Positions 11,301-21,108 of a stretch of 64,000 nt of DNA are shown here, piece after piece; within the stretch, counting starts at the first letter, position 1; the number at the start of each line of letters is the position of its first letter. Origin of the DNA: Mycosphaerella arachidis (Eukaryota > Ascomycota > Dothideomycetes > Mycosphaerellales > Mycosphaerellaceae). The notes below the pieces were generated by a model. That model was not told the origin of the DNA. It worked only from the letters and a program-made list of their open reading frames with translations, and ran no database searches. The stretch spans positions 120,863 to 184,862 of the forward strand of contig LIHB01000059.1 of the NCBI GenBank assembly GCA_001297265.1, read 5' to 3'. The position numbers and the translations under genes are program-made.

Positions 11301-12564
11301 TCGCCGTTGTCACTGAGTTTCGTGTACGCCTTGTCGGCTCTTCAGGATCCAGCTCGCCCGTCTCATTGGTATCGTTCTCATGTTCCACAAATGGGCCTGT
11401 ATACTGCTTGTGTGTTGAGGTGCCTTCGAGCTTCCCTCGCTTGGCTATGTGGGTGATCATTTCGACATCCTTCGGAAATGTCATAGCTGGCTTGATTCCT
11501 GCAGCAGATTCGTCACTCATGAGAGCGTGCCTCGCCTTCGAGATCGAGAGTTTCGTCGCGAGCGTTGGCTTGCTCAACCTTGGCAGCTTCCCTAGAGAGG
11601 CGGGTTGTTCGTTGTCAAGTCCATCGTCAGCCGCTGCCGACACCTTCTCTTCCGCCCTTTGGCTGGTCGTCGCCTTCGAAGGTCCTGCCGGTGCCTGTTT
11701 TTTGGCCCTAAGCGGAGCTTGAGCTGTGGAGGCAGGGTTTGTTGGCGGTGCAACGTTTGCGCTCGCACTAGTGCCTGCTTGAGCAGCCTTTATCGTCTCT
11801 AACTTCGCCCGGGCACTGGTGCCAGTCGCAGCAGGCTGACTCTTCGACTTCGGGAGAGTCGCGGCAGCACTCTTGGCGGCAGAAGCCATAGCGCTGGTCG
11901 TCGACCCTGCGCTGGCGTTGCGTGGTGTACCGGACTGAGCGCTGCTCTGGTTGCTGTTCTCCCTGCCAGTCGTGCTGGCGAGTGGATCGGTCGATGTACC
12001 GGGAGCCGGCTCGAGCTTGTCGGACTTGCTAGTCTGGGTGAGCAGTCTCGGCTTGCGAGTGGCTTTGGCTGCGTTGGCCTCTGCTAGAGGGTCAGGGACG
12101 TCGGCAAAGAGCTGGCCGCGACCTTTGCTTGGCGACTCGACCGATGCAGTAGCGGCGCCTCCCTTCTGCGTTTCGGGATCGGCAAGCAAAGTGTCTGCTG
12201 GAAGCCGAGGATGCTCAGCAGCTGGTCCCGTCGCGAGCGGCTTTGTCGAGAGCTTTTGACGTTGGGTAAGTGGCGTCGCGTCGTACAGTTCCTCGCTCTC
12301 ATCTGGTGGCGTCGGCCCTGCAACCGGTCGAGCTGGGATACGCGGTGAAGAGGCTTGTCGCTGCGGGTAGTCCTCTGGAATATCTTCGAGCGACTCCTTC
12401 ACGACTTGTGTCCTTTCCGTGCTCTCTTCGCGCCTGATGGCCTCGTCGTTCTGCAACTTCTGCTTGCTGGACGATGTTCTTGCTACGGCGGCAGCGGGTG
12501 AAGTGACGGCGTCTTGGCTGACATCAATGACCATCTCCGTCTCAAGACTCTTGAGCGGTGGCAT
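8347..12564 (-). CDS. Very long disordered protein with C-terminal coiled coil
   Basis: A single uninterrupted frame of 1405 codons. The frame also extends upstream to a TTG at 12687, but the first ATG is at 12564 (MPPLKSLETEMVIDVSQ). About 1250 residues are low complexity and rich in Ser, Ala, Pro, Lys and Thr, with basic clusters such as TRRTRNSVTTASRKRKSDDK that look like nuclear localisation signals. The last 130 residues are a charged helical segment (WRKTLESHQLNLFQELIK, then Lys/Glu-rich heptads) that should form a coiled coil. I do not recognise the family. A nuclear scaffold or chromosome-associated role is inference from the basic disordered composition. It lies 221 bp from the stop of the next gene on the same strand (12786). 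Confidence 0.8.
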   Translation of the reverse strand: MPPLKSLETEMVIDVSQDAVTSPAAAVARTSSSKQKLQNDEAIRREESTERTQVVKESLEDIPEDYPQRQASSPRIPARPVAGPTPPDESEELYDATPLTQRQKLSTKPLATGPAAEHPRLPADTLLADPETQKGGAATASVESPSKGRGQLFADVPDPLAEANAAKATRKPRLLTQTSKSDKLEPAPGTSTDPLASTTGRENSNQSSAQSGTPRNASAGSTTSAMASAAKSAAATLPKSKSQPAATGTSARAKLETIKAAQAGTSASANVAPPTNPASTAQAPLRAKKQAPAGPSKATTSQRAEEKVSAAADDGLDNEQPASLGKLPRLSKPTLATKLSISKARHALMSDESAAGIKPAMTFPKDVEMITHIAKRGKLEGTSTHKQYTGPFVEHENDTNETGELDPEEPTRRTRNSVTTASRKRKSDDKRRQESEDDTAETVKDTKKRPGALTVLTKTKRQKQAATSSWNEDVDEGEYEVPVSPVKKTTKKGKAVSKARATSPRKATRSTATGKAHAAASTNAKATGSTRAVAKMEVNAAADEGREPHGGNANVRGQAKEVQKTIVGAIKSPKIRGGNMSMAAGSKAEGKGSVSRMKNEGSNVPSKQNPLAPPGSKNNGQTQDDAIVLSDNEDKSSSYAGSPTPKRPIVTVTARNAPMAHQTSMLPKTPAPEIRSSPPEAMDEEARQLADLQKSLRQHKPTVIEFAKSGPRNQGVAAVKTPGPRSLRNASVAPSVKRKHDPPSFATSVRSGRPTQRAPSSNIASNVDDALSNLAKKEIKPSFQTSPEPDDMGVVQNAQQDTMYSDVAAIGLDDGDALVQTFSPPKATSIGPPAEQQRILYAVKACASIATKKITVQRPEKAVPKNEHTLSKPSEGKMMPDRDCPSEQPPHKPRKPTAAKGEVQAASNDHEAITQPRVKRPLTTEDEIKPPAKRSKADVNVANIVERGRRRTNAAQITLGPNMVDSYTPQEGAVETMPPPAAPAKPSRASKKPSPVPVETVRPEPARRVKGRPGRQITHGSQTVDVHGSPVPLQMIVGHTKTVLETYSQQAGVISDQDAVEKTLKRQRTQTLADTQRPENDLHYNVPQSHQPEPLSSNAKPVPAAPQAASNVVPKLHLTQSQSEQLLGNRDTLAKMLDPFSSSNNGIAAEGSEPSGAVMSGFTFQLEEKMKQLGDQSQSEEDESDATVIYTEHQKPDVEQDQGLLSGSTSSEYGVETYDDDMAKLRAITSLTRRRQQEDPEKTLVDGDDVDESQEYGKDAPLEKSQQEPEDLELSDPASDDLTAWRKTLESHQLNLFQELIKTAQRLTAYFVEQENSVLRNVEKAHRQKIYAIEQEEMARAKTYQTKKEELKRLRKSKKKELKKCLASLLENLEQKEREKEDRVAKAAQWEEDNENLEALISKLS

Positions 12565-12785
12565 CGTGATCGGCAGTCCGTCAATGATGTTGCGACATGT
12601 CTGGCGGTGGTGTCGGCGGCGGGGAAGTGGAAAGAGCGTTTGTTGCCTCTCTAGTTCCAGTGAAACGCACAAGTCCAAGCTCCACAATGCGTGACCAGGA
12701 TATTACGCGAGGTCTGTCGTGAGGAAGGAGCGCTACGGCTCCCGGGCAGAATATCAATCGCTCTCATTTCATGCGGACGATCATT

Positions 12786-13952
12786 TCACCGTATTCCTTT
12801 CTCGACATCTCTATGACTGTCGCTATGCTTCTGTCGTGTCATGGTCCTGCCACGTCCGCCTTTACTCTCATCACCCTCATCATCATCATCACCACCACCA
12901 CCACCCTTCTCAATCGTCCTCTCTCCATCCCCAAAAATGGGCTGGAAGAAATTATCATAGCTCGCCCAAACAGCGATGAGCATCGCCGCAGTAAACTCTC
13001 TCATCCACTTCGGTAATCTCCCGTTCTCATCCACGAACAACTTCCCTAGCGCAAAGACACTCAACACGATGGGCAGCCACGTCGCCAAGAAGATAAACCG
13101 TCCCATCCTCTGCTTTGTCGTTGTGATCGTGTATGGCTGCAGCGACAGCAAGTAATCTTGGTACTCATACGGCAGTCCACACTCCTCTGCTCCGTCTGTA
13201 ATTGATTTCAAGTACCGCGCTGAAGCTTGCGCGTAGTCTGTTCTGGGTCGCTGAAGATGTCCGCCTTTCTTCGGAGATTCGCCGTCGGGGACCGCGGGGG
13301 CGAAGAGAGTATGCGCCCTGAATGGTGGAAGAGTCGGGTGTTGCGGTACTGCATCATGAGGATTTGCGCTCGCGAAAGGATGGCAGTCGACCAAGATATC
13401 CTGATATCCGGCGCCTCCACCTTCTGTTGCGATGATGTGGGCGTAGTCTTCCCGTGTGACTTCGTAGACAACGCCTATAAGACCCTTGTGCCAGCCCTCG
13501 AGGTAGCCCCGTTTACGATTCTTCGGGGAAAGGAGAGATGTCTGCTCGTCGTTGATCTGCGAGGTCGCAGCATCGTCTTGAGGGTCGCGCACGACGGTAT
13601 TGCAAAAACAAGGCTCTGTATATGGCATCCCAGGCAGATCGAAGGTCATGCGCAAGGACGGGACCTGGACGTTGATCTGGGATAGTGGCGTAATGCCTCT
13701 GTCTCCCCGGAACTTCTCATTCGACAAATTCGAGCCATAGGCAAGGTATAGGACAGTATCGCGCTTCGGCTTGTGCACCGCCTCTTTCACAAATCGCTCC
13801 AGACAATACGGACGCTCATCGTGCGAAGCCTCGAGACGTGAAGTTGACGGTGGAGGTGGTCGTGAGAGATTGCTGGTAGAACCTTGTGATCGAAGAGCTC
13901 TGTCGCGCAACGCTTGTCGACATGAGTAAGCCGAAACAGTCGCCCTCTCCAT
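12786..13952 (-). CDS. Gamma-glutamylcyclotransferase-like, membrane-anchored
   Basis: 388 aa from an ATG at 13952. Residues 69-76 (YLAYGSNL) are the substrate-binding loop of gamma-glutamylcyclotransferases (GGCT fold), which release 5-oxoproline from gamma-glutamyl compounds. Glu177 in ATEGGGAGY sits where the catalytic acid is expected. Fungal relatives include the GliK type of gliotoxin clusters, but no biosynthetic cluster surrounds this one, so a general glutathione-related role is more likely. Unlike small soluble GGCTs it carries two hydrophobic segments after the catalytic domain (about 285-306 and 318-335) and an acidic Gly/Asp tail encoded by a CAT/CAC microsatellite (12875-12912). 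It is divergently arranged with the small gene at 14146, with 193 bp between the starts. Confidence 0.8.
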   Translation of the reverse strand: MERATVSAYSCRQALRDRALRSQGSTSNLSRPPPPSTSRLEASHDERPYCLERFVKEAVHKPKRDTVLYLAYGSNLSNEKFRGDRGITPLSQINVQVPSLRMTFDLPGMPYTEPCFCNTVVRDPQDDAATSQINDEQTSLLSPKNRKRGYLEGWHKGLIGVVYEVTREDYAHIIATEGGGAGYQDILVDCHPFASANPHDAVPQHPTLPPFRAHTLFAPAVPDGESPKKGGHLQRPRTDYAQASARYLKSITDGAEECGLPYEYQDYLLSLQPYTITTTKQRMGRFIFLATWLPIVLSVFALGKLFVDENGRLPKWMREFTAAMLIAVWASYDNFFQPIFGDGERTIEKGGGGGDDDDEGDESKGGRGRTMTRQKHSDSHRDVEKGIR

Positions 13953-14145
13953 GTCGATGATTCAGGTCTGGATACCTCACTCTTGCTGACGATAGAGGCC
14001 TTCATCGTGTCTACAAATCAAGAAGGGCATTGCCGTCATTGACACGGGCCATTTGATAAGCACGAACGGCACCTCGGAGTCCAGATTCCGGCGCCATTCC
14101 AATCTGCCAAGCTCCGCACCTCATCAACAACCTCTGCTGTCCGAG

Positions 14146-14460
14146 ATGGCGCCTGAGAAGCCTGTCGCATCGGCAGATAACAATGGAGATGCTGCTGATC
14201 TTGCGAAGGTATGGTAGTCTTATGTAGAAGGCGAAACCCAGGCTAATTCGTCCGCCTAGGCGTTCCAAGAGTTAGCGAAAGGCGAGCGCACTGCCACCGC
14301 ATTAGAGAATCAGCTAAACGTAATGGAGGCCAGAATCGAAGCGTTGCTGGCTAAAGCAGAGAGAGAGCAAAAAGAGGCAGAAGCTAGCAAAGGAGCCAAG
14401 CAAGGATCCAACACGGACCAGAACGGAGGCGAAGGGAGCGCAGAGAACGGAAATAGCTAA
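14146..14460 (+). CDS. Small coiled-coil protein, two exons
   Basis: Exons 14146-14208 and 14260-14460 give 87 aa. The 51-bp intron starts GTATGG, has GGCTAAT as branch site, ends CCTAG, and is in phase 0. The first exon (MAPEKPVASADNNGDAADLAK) is a polar tail. The second begins AFQELAKGERTATALENQL and continues as a predictable amphipathic helix to about residue 65, followed by a Gly/Asn/Glu-rich end. Both exons are too short to stand out as open frames. Short conserved fungal proteins of this build exist, but I cannot name the family. It shares its upstream region with the cyclotransferase-like gene on the other strand. Confidence 0.7.
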
Positions 14461-15922
14461 AGAGGGAGAAGACATCGTAAAGATGTCGCATAGAGCATCG
14501 CGTACGCTAGAAGCTGCATAAGAAATAGGTCCGCATTAAGCACGAAGCTCAAGCGAGATGTAGTGCCTAACGGCTCTGTGGCATGGAGATGTGACTGCAA
14601 ACTCTCAGGAAGCAAGATGTGCATATGGTTGAGCGCACATGACCGGCCAGCATGGTGAAAGCGGAGTGCAGTTTGGATCATAAGGCCGGCATGAGGGAGC
14701 TTCACCTGTAAGCAAGACAGCTCGGAGTGGTGGTAGCGGCAAGATCAGGAGGATGAGGAGATTGGGCTCGGCACGCGGAATGCACCAATATAATGGTTCT
14801 GATGAGGTCGAGCAAAGTTGTTGAAGACGACGGTGCGGACGAGGTGAGCTTTGCGGCGGCAACAACAACAAGACTTGCTGACAGCTGGGAGCGGCATGCG
14901 CTAATTCTGAGATATAGTCGAGTCAAGCCAGTCAGCCACACACACCCAAGGTGAAAGCTGCCTCTTCATCACCTCCCATCTTCCTTTTTCTCAACCCTCA
15001 TAAGCGCGAAACATCTTTCCCCCAAGCACATACGGCCACAAGGGTGGGATAAATAGCTTCAACGGTTCAACCGTTCCAAACCCAAGCTACCCACCACGAG
15101 ACTAGTACTACGACGAATAACTATCGTCGTCCAGAAGTCAACGATCCAGCACCAAGTCCGACTCTACTGCGATCGTAGGTTGAGCTGCAGCTCCTCCCGA
15201 ACAAGCGACCCTTCAATGACTGCAATCCACCTGCGTACAAGGTATAATTGTGTGTGTCACCTTAGTGGCGATATCTCGTGCTGTATGTTTTTTTGCTTTC
15301 AGGTGTGGTAGTGATGAGTTGGTCAGCGCATGGTGAGTGCTGATACTTCTTCTGCCCTGGCTTCTGCCTGGGTACACACGTGCTCTATGCGTGCAGGGCG
15401 GACAGAAGAGGCGAGGATGAGGTGTCAGCAAACAAATATCATTCTACCACTGCTGGTATTTGTGTGCCACGTAACCTTGACGGGCCTGGCAGCAGACCAC
15501 CTTTTTGCGTACGGTACACGTTCCACCTTACCATCAGCAGAGCCTCGAACGCCCATGTGCCATTAGCTGGCACGATTCAATTGGATACATCATGGGATCA
15601 TACTGCCTGGTCAAGATCATGGTCAGCTTCTACTAACAAGCAGACGGCTCGTCGGCGTGTCGCTGATATGACCTGTCTGATCGCTGCGCTGTCCGCCAAC
15701 ATGCTGCTCATTCGCCCTACCTGGCCATCGTGCTATTTAAGCCAGGCTCCTTCCTGCAGATTCCTTACCCCTATCTCACACTACTTTTGCCAACTCGAAT
15801 CAAAAACCCTTGACTACGACTACCTCACAACACAACCCTCTCGACTAGCTGACAGCATTCCATACTACCGATCAAGGTCTTCGGCACCTATAAGCCACAC
15901 ACTGCACGGGAATTCTGCGATC
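14461..15922. other. Intergenic with promoter-like elements
   Basis: No gene is supported. The right half looks like the promoter and leader of the secreted gene at 15923: TATTTAAG at about 15734, followed by a pyrimidine-rich, CAAC-rich leader typical of fungal transcripts. Another TATA-like site (GGGATAAATAG) lies at about 15046. The in-frame upstream extension from 15380 has no coherent protein character. Confidence 0.4.
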
Positions 15923-17213
15923 ATGCATCTCTTGCATCAAGGCCTTGCTTTGAGCCTGGTTGCCCTGCTGCTGCCAGGTCCCGGCCATGCCGTGCTCCCC
16001 ACCCCGGTTGGCTCTGAGCGGTTCACTGAATTTGATCGATTGGGATACAGCCTAATGTTGCAGATCACTAGCGAGAAGCCAAATCTGGATTACGAATTGC
16101 ACTGGGATCGACCCGATGCCAACAAAGCAGGGTGGGAAAGCACGAAGGAAGATGTAACTATGGAGTTGCGAAACAGCCTAAACGCTCTGAAAGGATGGGT
16201 ATGTCTTGTCCGCGTTGTTACTGTCTGTCTTTGGTGTCGCGCAGCTCGTCCGAGACATAACGATTCTACGACTTACCTTTATGCTAGATAGGACCTCAGA
16301 TCCCGGGTCAATCGACCGGGGCATTGAGAGGAATGCAGCATTCCTTCGTCGATTTCGTTCAAGACCCGAGACTCTGGAGCGTTCTATGGAACAGCCCAAG
16401 CACTGGTGACCGCTTTCGCGTCGCGGGCTCCGGAAGAAACAGAATCCTTAGTAGGTTCGAGAGCGCATGACATGCCGCATGCAATCCGCTGATTTCGTCA
16501 CAGTCGTCCTCGAGGACACCACCCACAACGATGACCTAGCGGAGCAGCAGAATCAGCCAGATCTTCTTCACCTATCCGACTTCATGAATATGGAATGGTG
16601 TCACGCCAAACTATTCTCCCCACGAAGGACGACACCATATCAGTTGACCACATTACCGGCGACGTATCTTCTGAAGGACCTCAGCTGGTCGCAGGAAAGT
16701 CTGGCTGTCATGCACTATTGTCTTCACAATTATCATACGCTCGATGACGTTCCAGTCTGGCCCAACAGTGTAGTCTTTCCGTTCGGCACTCGATGCTTCA
16801 ATGCACTCCTCGCAACCAAGAGCTCGCAGAGCGTCGCTTGGATGCTGATTAACTACAAACAGCTGTGGCCCGACAGGGTGCTGACATCTGTCCTGTTGTT
16901 TCGATTTGAGGGTGACCGGCAGCCAAGTATGATGTGGACCGTCAACAAGGCCGACGAGGAGACCCGCGATATGCTCTGCGACAACACGTCGGCCGCGACA
17001 CGAACACCACCGGCACCTATTCCTCACGCAATGTTGAGCAGACTGAAAGTTGCTCCAGCTCGTGTCGTTGGCGCGCCTAGTAACGATCCGGGCATTGGCA
17101 GCAGCACTGGCCACGGACGCGGTGCCCAGCACAGACGGCGCGCCGATGTGGTGGGTGACTCTAAGGCACACAATCAGAATGCACAACCAGAAACAGTCGC
17201 AAGTCCACAATGA
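15923..17213 (+). CDS. Secreted protein of a two-member family, copy A
   Basis: Model: exons 15923-16198, 16288-16450 and 16504-17213. Intron 1 starts GTATGT and ends CTAG; intron 2 starts GTAGGT, has CGCTGAT as branch site and ends CACAG; phases 0 and 1 fit. The N-terminus (MHLLHQGLALSLVALLLPG) is a clear signal peptide. Residues decoded from about 16640-16890 match copy B at 44520-44770: LLKDLSWSQESLAVMHYCL versus FLIKDIYGPPSTLAVITRC, and FPFGTRCFNALLATKSSQS versus FPIGSACYDAILGTQNSAA, both followed by AW.LI. The C-terminus is Pro/Ser-rich and unlike copy B, so the 3' end may be wrongly modelled. The function is unknown; an extracellular or vacuolar role follows only from the signal peptide. 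Confidence 0.55.
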
Positions 17214-18023
17214 CAACCATCGGCCCTCGTTCCTGCCGAGATTCGAGCATATCTTACCTACGGCTGCTGGCTCGAGAAGCATTGTTTCGGTGACGTGCTG
17301 CAGAATGACCAATATATGAAAAGTCTCGGCTGAAGCGACTTGACTGCAAAAGCCCGGACGCAGGCTAAGAGCACACCTGTGAATACAAAGGACCTATCGT
17401 TCATAAATGGCTGGTTATGTCTGCCCGAACGATCCGCGAATCGGCAGTCAGTTCGAGCTGCTATGAGTCTTTCTTTTAGCTAATAGTCAGACAGACGGCT
17501 GAGACACGACCTGGTGGTAGAGCAGCAGGTGATTATCTGGTGGCGGGATGTTCGGATCTCTCTAGTGTTTGATGGCGAGATCAGGAAGGCCAGTAGAAGC
17601 TGCTGCTCACGATTCTCCTGGAAGTACAGAGAAGAGAAATTTTCGGGGCATGTTGGTCTTGCGGAGGGTTTCTACTGAGATGTTTTATCTCGATTCTGGG
17701 CTGCACGAGATAATAAGCAGTATTACAGCAATGGAGCAGCTATCGGTCGAGCTCATGGCGAGCCTTTCTAGCGTCCAGGCGAGAGGGCACATATTGTATT
17801 ATAAGATTCCATATGCGACACCACAAACCCACCTCCGTCAACAATGGAGTCGAACGATGTTTATCATTGACTCACACACGCACAGATTGTGAGCTAGTCA
17901 AAGCCATCTCCTGGCAGTAATTTGTTATATCGATGATGATTGAATGCAATAGCACAAACGGCAACCACAAATCGTGAGTTTGCCCGACCGAGTTCCTGCT
18001 CCGGTGTAAATTCTCCCTCGATT
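17214..18023. other. Intergenic, no gene seen
   Basis: No supported gene. An open frame at 17569-17892 has no recognisable motif. A TGGTAGAGCAGC stretch near 17513 looks like a tRNA D-arm, but I find no anticodon arm, T-arm or acceptor pairing around it. Confidence 0.4.
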
Positions 18024-18355
18024 TTATAGATTGTGACCTAGGGTGGCGGAGCGTGCGTGGTAGGGTTCACCCGGGAGGACGATCGTACGAACTTTAGGAG
18101 AGTTTGAAGTCAGTACTCTGTATGCCTGTAATGTACACCCAATGTTGCCTATAGGCTTCTTGGTCTCTTCAGTAGTGCAGACAGCCTCGAACTCGAACGG
18201 TAACCCCTTTACGCCCTCTGTCCACGACTTCTTGACGTCGGCCAGCACCGCATCGAGGCCAGCGACATCAATGATTTTGGCACCGCCCGCCTTGCTGGCC
18301 GCGATGGAAGTACTTCGAGTGGAAGCAGTAGCTTCACGTCAAGGCTGACCGACAT
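18024..18355 (-). pseudogene. Ubiquitin-like array, copy 5: N-terminal domain relic
   Basis: The ATG at 18355 begins MSVSLDVKLLLPLEV, matching the starts of copy 2 (MSINIKIPVTLPLDLV) and copy 4 (MSVNI...). About 17 codons on, the similarity moves to another frame (SIAASKAGGAKIIDVAGLD) and continues as ADVKKSWTEGVKGLPFEFE, which corresponds to the DTIIAIPYDIT end of the N-terminal domain in copy 2. The frame closes at 18024 with no clear beta-grasp domain. It is therefore a frameshifted relic lying about 2 kb beyond copy 4, on the same strand as the rest of the array. Confidence 0.45.
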
Positions 18356-20329
18356 TTCCGACAATGTGTGCTGTGATGATGGTTCGTAAGAAAGCAGAAA
18401 ATAGACCGGGCGCAGGCGCGGTTCATAGCGGTTTTGCCAAGGCATACATGTGACTACACAGCTGGAAGAGAGCGAGCGAACGCAGCACATGATGTCGTCA
18501 AGCAAACAAGTTCGGGGAGTACCTCACACCTATTGGCCCCATAGCAGGCCTTTCATGAACACCCCGTGCTCTTCGCGCCGAAAAATCTCCGTTGGTTCTG
18601 AACCCTGATCTTCAGCTCAGGTCATGCCTTGTCATTACGACGAAAGTGCCCGTAAAAGTGGTGATCGCATGCACAGCTGTGCCAACGATGGCAGCGCTCT
18701 GCAGCAATTAGAGTCGTTATCAAGGCATGTTCGAGAGATGGACATTGCACTCATCTCGGCAAGTGTCGGTACGCCTTTTGCATGCCCTGAACTTTCTTTT
18801 TGCAGTAGAATATGCAGTGTCCAAGGTGAATGAGCCTCTGCTGATTCCACGGGGCATGTTCGTAATCGGGTGTCATCATCATCGTGACCTCGAAGGCCAT
18901 GGTGGAAGGTCTGACGTGAACCTCGAAGCTCTTGTCGCCGAGTGTTCGACTTTGGGCTGAGTTTTCATGAGTGGACGGTGACCAGCGTGATAGCGTCTCG
19001 CTCTTATGGGCATTGTTCTATCGAGGAGCCCAGTCGTCAAACAAGTAGTATGGACGGTCTCAACGTTATGGAAGTCTTCGGCAAGCAACTACACGAGACC
19101 TTCGGCATTTATGATGATGATCTGGGCTGAACCCAGGTTACCTCTAGTTACTTGCTATAGAATAGGGCTCTACATTGTAGCTTGCGATTTAACGACTTGT
19201 CGTAGCTACTAGGTTCCTAAATAAACGGGCGAGCGCTCCTATACCACTTTACAGCACAAAAATCATTGTTGCAATCGCTAAAGCATCCTCTAACGGTCGC
19301 TAAAATCTCCTCTATCGAATGGACTAGCTTTAGTAGGCAAGAGAATGTCGGTTTTGATAGTTGTATTGAAAGTCGAAGTTGCGGGCTGTCTCGTCGGAGG
19401 TCCTAATACTATAGTTTGATGCGCAGCAAGACAAATTAACGGCGGCCAGCTCGACCCGGCTGAGCTTCGGTCAGTCCCCCAGACCAACCATGAGGCCGGC
19501 AAAAACATACAACACAGGGGATTCCCTCCTGGTCACCCACGGAAGTACTAGTCCTGCGATTCCGTGCTTGAGTACGGCAGAGCGAACGGGATGCCCTATT
19601 TTCACGAATCTGTGGTCGTATGTGCTGGATGGGGAATAAATTGAGAGTATGTAGCCTCAGCTATCATTGTCGAGGCTTTCTGCACAGCAACCACCCCAAG
19701 ATCTGCTCTTCCACACGCTACACAACGTGACATCATGCCATGACTGCTATCCAGCAATGGCACTGCCGATCTTGATAGCCTCAAGATCCATCCTAGCACC
19801 TCGCGCATGGCACACACTACGAACCCCCCGTGCTCCGATGAGTCCTGCTGCTGTGCAAATATCTGCCCACAGAGACATCTTCATCGGGTAGCTGACACCC
19901 CTTCTGTTCGCACTACAACTCATGTCACGCTCGAGTACTATACACTACGAGGTATTCGACACCACAAGAATGCCTTCCACTGGTAGCACAAGACCACCAC
20001 TCAAGAGCGCCGACAGAAATACAGAACCATTGCCGAGCAAATAGTCACAAGGTTTCAACGAAATGAGATGTTTGCAGAACCACGGGAGGCCCAGAGACAG
20101 TGCGTTCGAGTTGGCCAAGAGAATTTGAAGAGGGCGCGGGGCGAAGCTCAGGATGGGAGTACGCAAAAGAGGCAGAAGATCGAAGAGCAAATCTAGACCA
20201 TCATGCCGTAATCATCACCGCTTATGGTAGAGCCTAAACTGTGAGGAATGGCCCCCGCAAAGCAGAGGCTGTGTATGGAGCAATTTCATGGCTGCTGCTT
20301 CGCTCCGACAACAATGCAGGAAGTGTTCG
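18356..20329. other. Gap within the array, mostly non-coding
   Basis: About 2 kb without a supported complete gene. A forward open stretch at 19987-20196, preceded by a plausible TAG acceptor, encodes a charged helical peptide (TTTQERRQKYRTIAEQIV, ending QKRQKIEEQI before a stop). It may be a terminal exon, but I find no fitting upstream exon. The stretch around 19150-19440 is TpA-rich and resembles partly RIP-mutated repeat DNA. Confidence 0.35.
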
Positions 20330-21108
20330 AAATCAATCTGAGCAAGAACAACATTAGACGTTTCCCCGGTCATGATCAAAGAACCGTTCCAAGCGCCTTG
20401 TCTTGGACGATTCCATGAGCTTCATCACCGTGGTGCGATTGCCCCGCTCGTCGCTCGATATTCACCATTAGGGTAACCTCGTCGCAATACCCCGATGTGC
20501 CAGCAGCATATGCGGCAAGACGCAACACTATATGGATGGTATTACTCGAAACGATACCGTATACTATAGATTACTGTCTTCGTCATACGGGTAGCTGATT
20601 TGACTGCGTTGTTCACCTCGGTCAAAGCTCGACTGCCATTTACGTCCTCCTCGTCCTCGTCATCACAATGCGAATGCTGCAGAGTAGTGCCGTTGTAGTT
20701 AATCTCTGCATGCTTGAAAGAGCACCTCCGACCTTCTCAATCTCCTTGGCGAGCTCGTTGATGGTAGTGGTGGAGAAGATGGCAATTCGGTCAGTGGCAC
20801 CCTGCAGCGTCTTGACGTTGATGGCCCAGAGTACACGTGGAGGGCCTGGTCCGAGATATTAGTACCTGCGACCGCTTCTCGCAGAAATGTTATAGACGTC
20901 CCGGCTGGTCCTTGGCATGGCGCGGCCTGGCTCGGAGAGCTGATGTTGTACGGAATAGCATCAAACGCCTGGCAGACGGCTTGCTTGGATTCGAGAAGAG
21001 CGGCGTTGAGGAGAGCGAGGTCGCTTCGGTGATCGTCGCGGTTCTTGATTCCTGCAACAACTTCGTTCGGAAGAGAGATCGTGACATTAATTTAATGTTG
21101 ACCGACAT
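20330..21108 (-). pseudogene. Ubiquitin-like array, copy 4, frameshifted
   Basis: The ATG at 21108 starts MSVNI and, after a short insertion near 21090 (ATTAAATTAATG), the family domain continues in another frame as NVTISLPNEVVAGIKN and QAFDAIPYNISS. A ubiquitin-like segment follows (AINVKTLQGATDRIAIFS, then TINELAKEIEKVGG). After another shift near 20725 it becomes AEINYNGTTLQ, and SRALTEVNNAV follows. Traces of a second beta-grasp repeat (VTLMVNIERRAG, then TTVMKLMESSKT) lie at about 20350-20460. At least three frame changes make this a dead copy with the same order of parts as copy 1. Confidence 0.55.

Noticed and set aside
12904..13016. Histidine-rich forward open frames
   Set aside because: They are antisense to the CAT/CAC microsatellite that codes the acidic tail of the cyclotransferase-like gene.
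15380..15922. Upstream extension of copy A
   Set aside because: The open frame is incoherent and precedes a perfect signal-peptide start; the region contains promoter-like elements.
16206..16409. Exon 2 of copy A in the frame ending at 16409
   Set aside because: That frame ends without a fitting donor; the alternative acceptor at 16287 gives a continuous product whose next exon joins in phase and matches copy B.
17500..17560. tRNA-like D-arm (TGGTAGAGCAGC)
   Set aside because: No matching acceptor stem, anticodon arm or T-arm could be paired around it.
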